Origin: Bradyrhizobium betae
GTDB lineage: Bacteria; Pseudomonadota; Alphaproteobacteria; Rhizobiales; Xanthobacteraceae
Length of the DNA stretch: 64,000 nucleotides
Direction of reading: 5' to 3'
Assembly (NCBI RefSeq): GCF_008932115.1
Contig: NZ_CP044543.1
Span: 2,796,501 to 2,860,500 of the forward strand
Shown here one piece after another: positions 63,996 to 64,000 of this stretch. Below the pieces are notes generated by a model that was not told the DNA's origin, searched no databases, and saw nothing but the letters and a program-made list of their open reading frames with translations. A program made the translations under genes and the position numbers. Position 1 is the first letter of the stretch. The number at the start of each line of letters is the position of its first letter.

Positions 63996-64000
63996 ATGGC
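63996..64000 (+). CDS. Start of next gene (probable EmrB-type MFS exporter), cut by window edge
   Basis: ATG at 63996-63998 follows the adaptor stop by four bases, and only five bases lie inside the window. EmrA adaptors are normally followed by an EmrB-type major-facilitator exporter, so that is the expected product. Nothing in the visible bases supports this directly. Confidence 0.4.

Overview
The window is 64 kb of GC-rich alphaproteobacterial chromosome, most likely from Bradyrhizobium or a close relative. The reasons are the codon use, three families of dispersed palindromic intergenic repeats of the kind common in that genus, and an aminoacyl:carrier-protein ligase whose metal ligands fall at the residue numbers I recall for the Bradyrhizobium japonicum enzyme. 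I see no rRNA, tRNA, CRISPR array, transposase or phage gene. The window looks like ordinary chromosome with a few accessory patches. All homology calls are from reading motifs; no database was searched.

Left part (1-15532): the 3' part of a peptide/nickel-type ABC importer operon (two permeases, two ATPases), then a leftward acyl-CoA catabolic run of two acyl-CoA dehydrogenases, a glutathione-transferase-like protein, an AraC regulator, a beta-keto acid cleavage enzyme and a two-subunit biotin-dependent acyl-CoA carboxylase. An acyl-CoA ligase and a periplasmic binding protein diverge from it. Together these look like uptake, activation, oxidation, carboxylation and cleavage of an unidentified carboxylic acid.

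Middle (15533-39367): a surface/glycan patch (a frameshifted sulfotransferase-like gene, three glycosyltransferases, and three genes sharing a C-terminal module) encloses a class GN sortase with its VIT/vWA target and an XRE regulator. Next come an NDP-forming acyl-CoA synthetase, an MCE protein, and a scar where an autotransporter and a LuxR regulator have both lost their 5' parts. After these lie a flavin monooxygenase, a trypsin-like protease, a HAD hydrolase and mtnP-mtnA. The most interesting locus is at 35566-39367: a carrier protein diverging from an acyl-CoA dehydrogenase, an amino acid:carrier-protein ligase (a tRNA-synthetase-like enzyme) and a GNAT-fold protein. The complete pathway appears undescribed.

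Right part (39368-64000): a four-PAS GGDEF-EAL protein, a tripartite tricarboxylate transporter (tctC, tctB, tctA), a degenerate GGDEF/EAL protein, rpmF, mtgA, a farnesyl-diphosphate-synthase-like gene, a caspase-like protein, a class A beta-lactamase, a Na+/H+ antiporter, a cell-wall amidase overlapping a TauD-type dioxygenase, ispG, an EamA transporter, a Fur/Zur regulator, and the start of a MarR-regulated EmrAB-type efflux operon that runs off the end.
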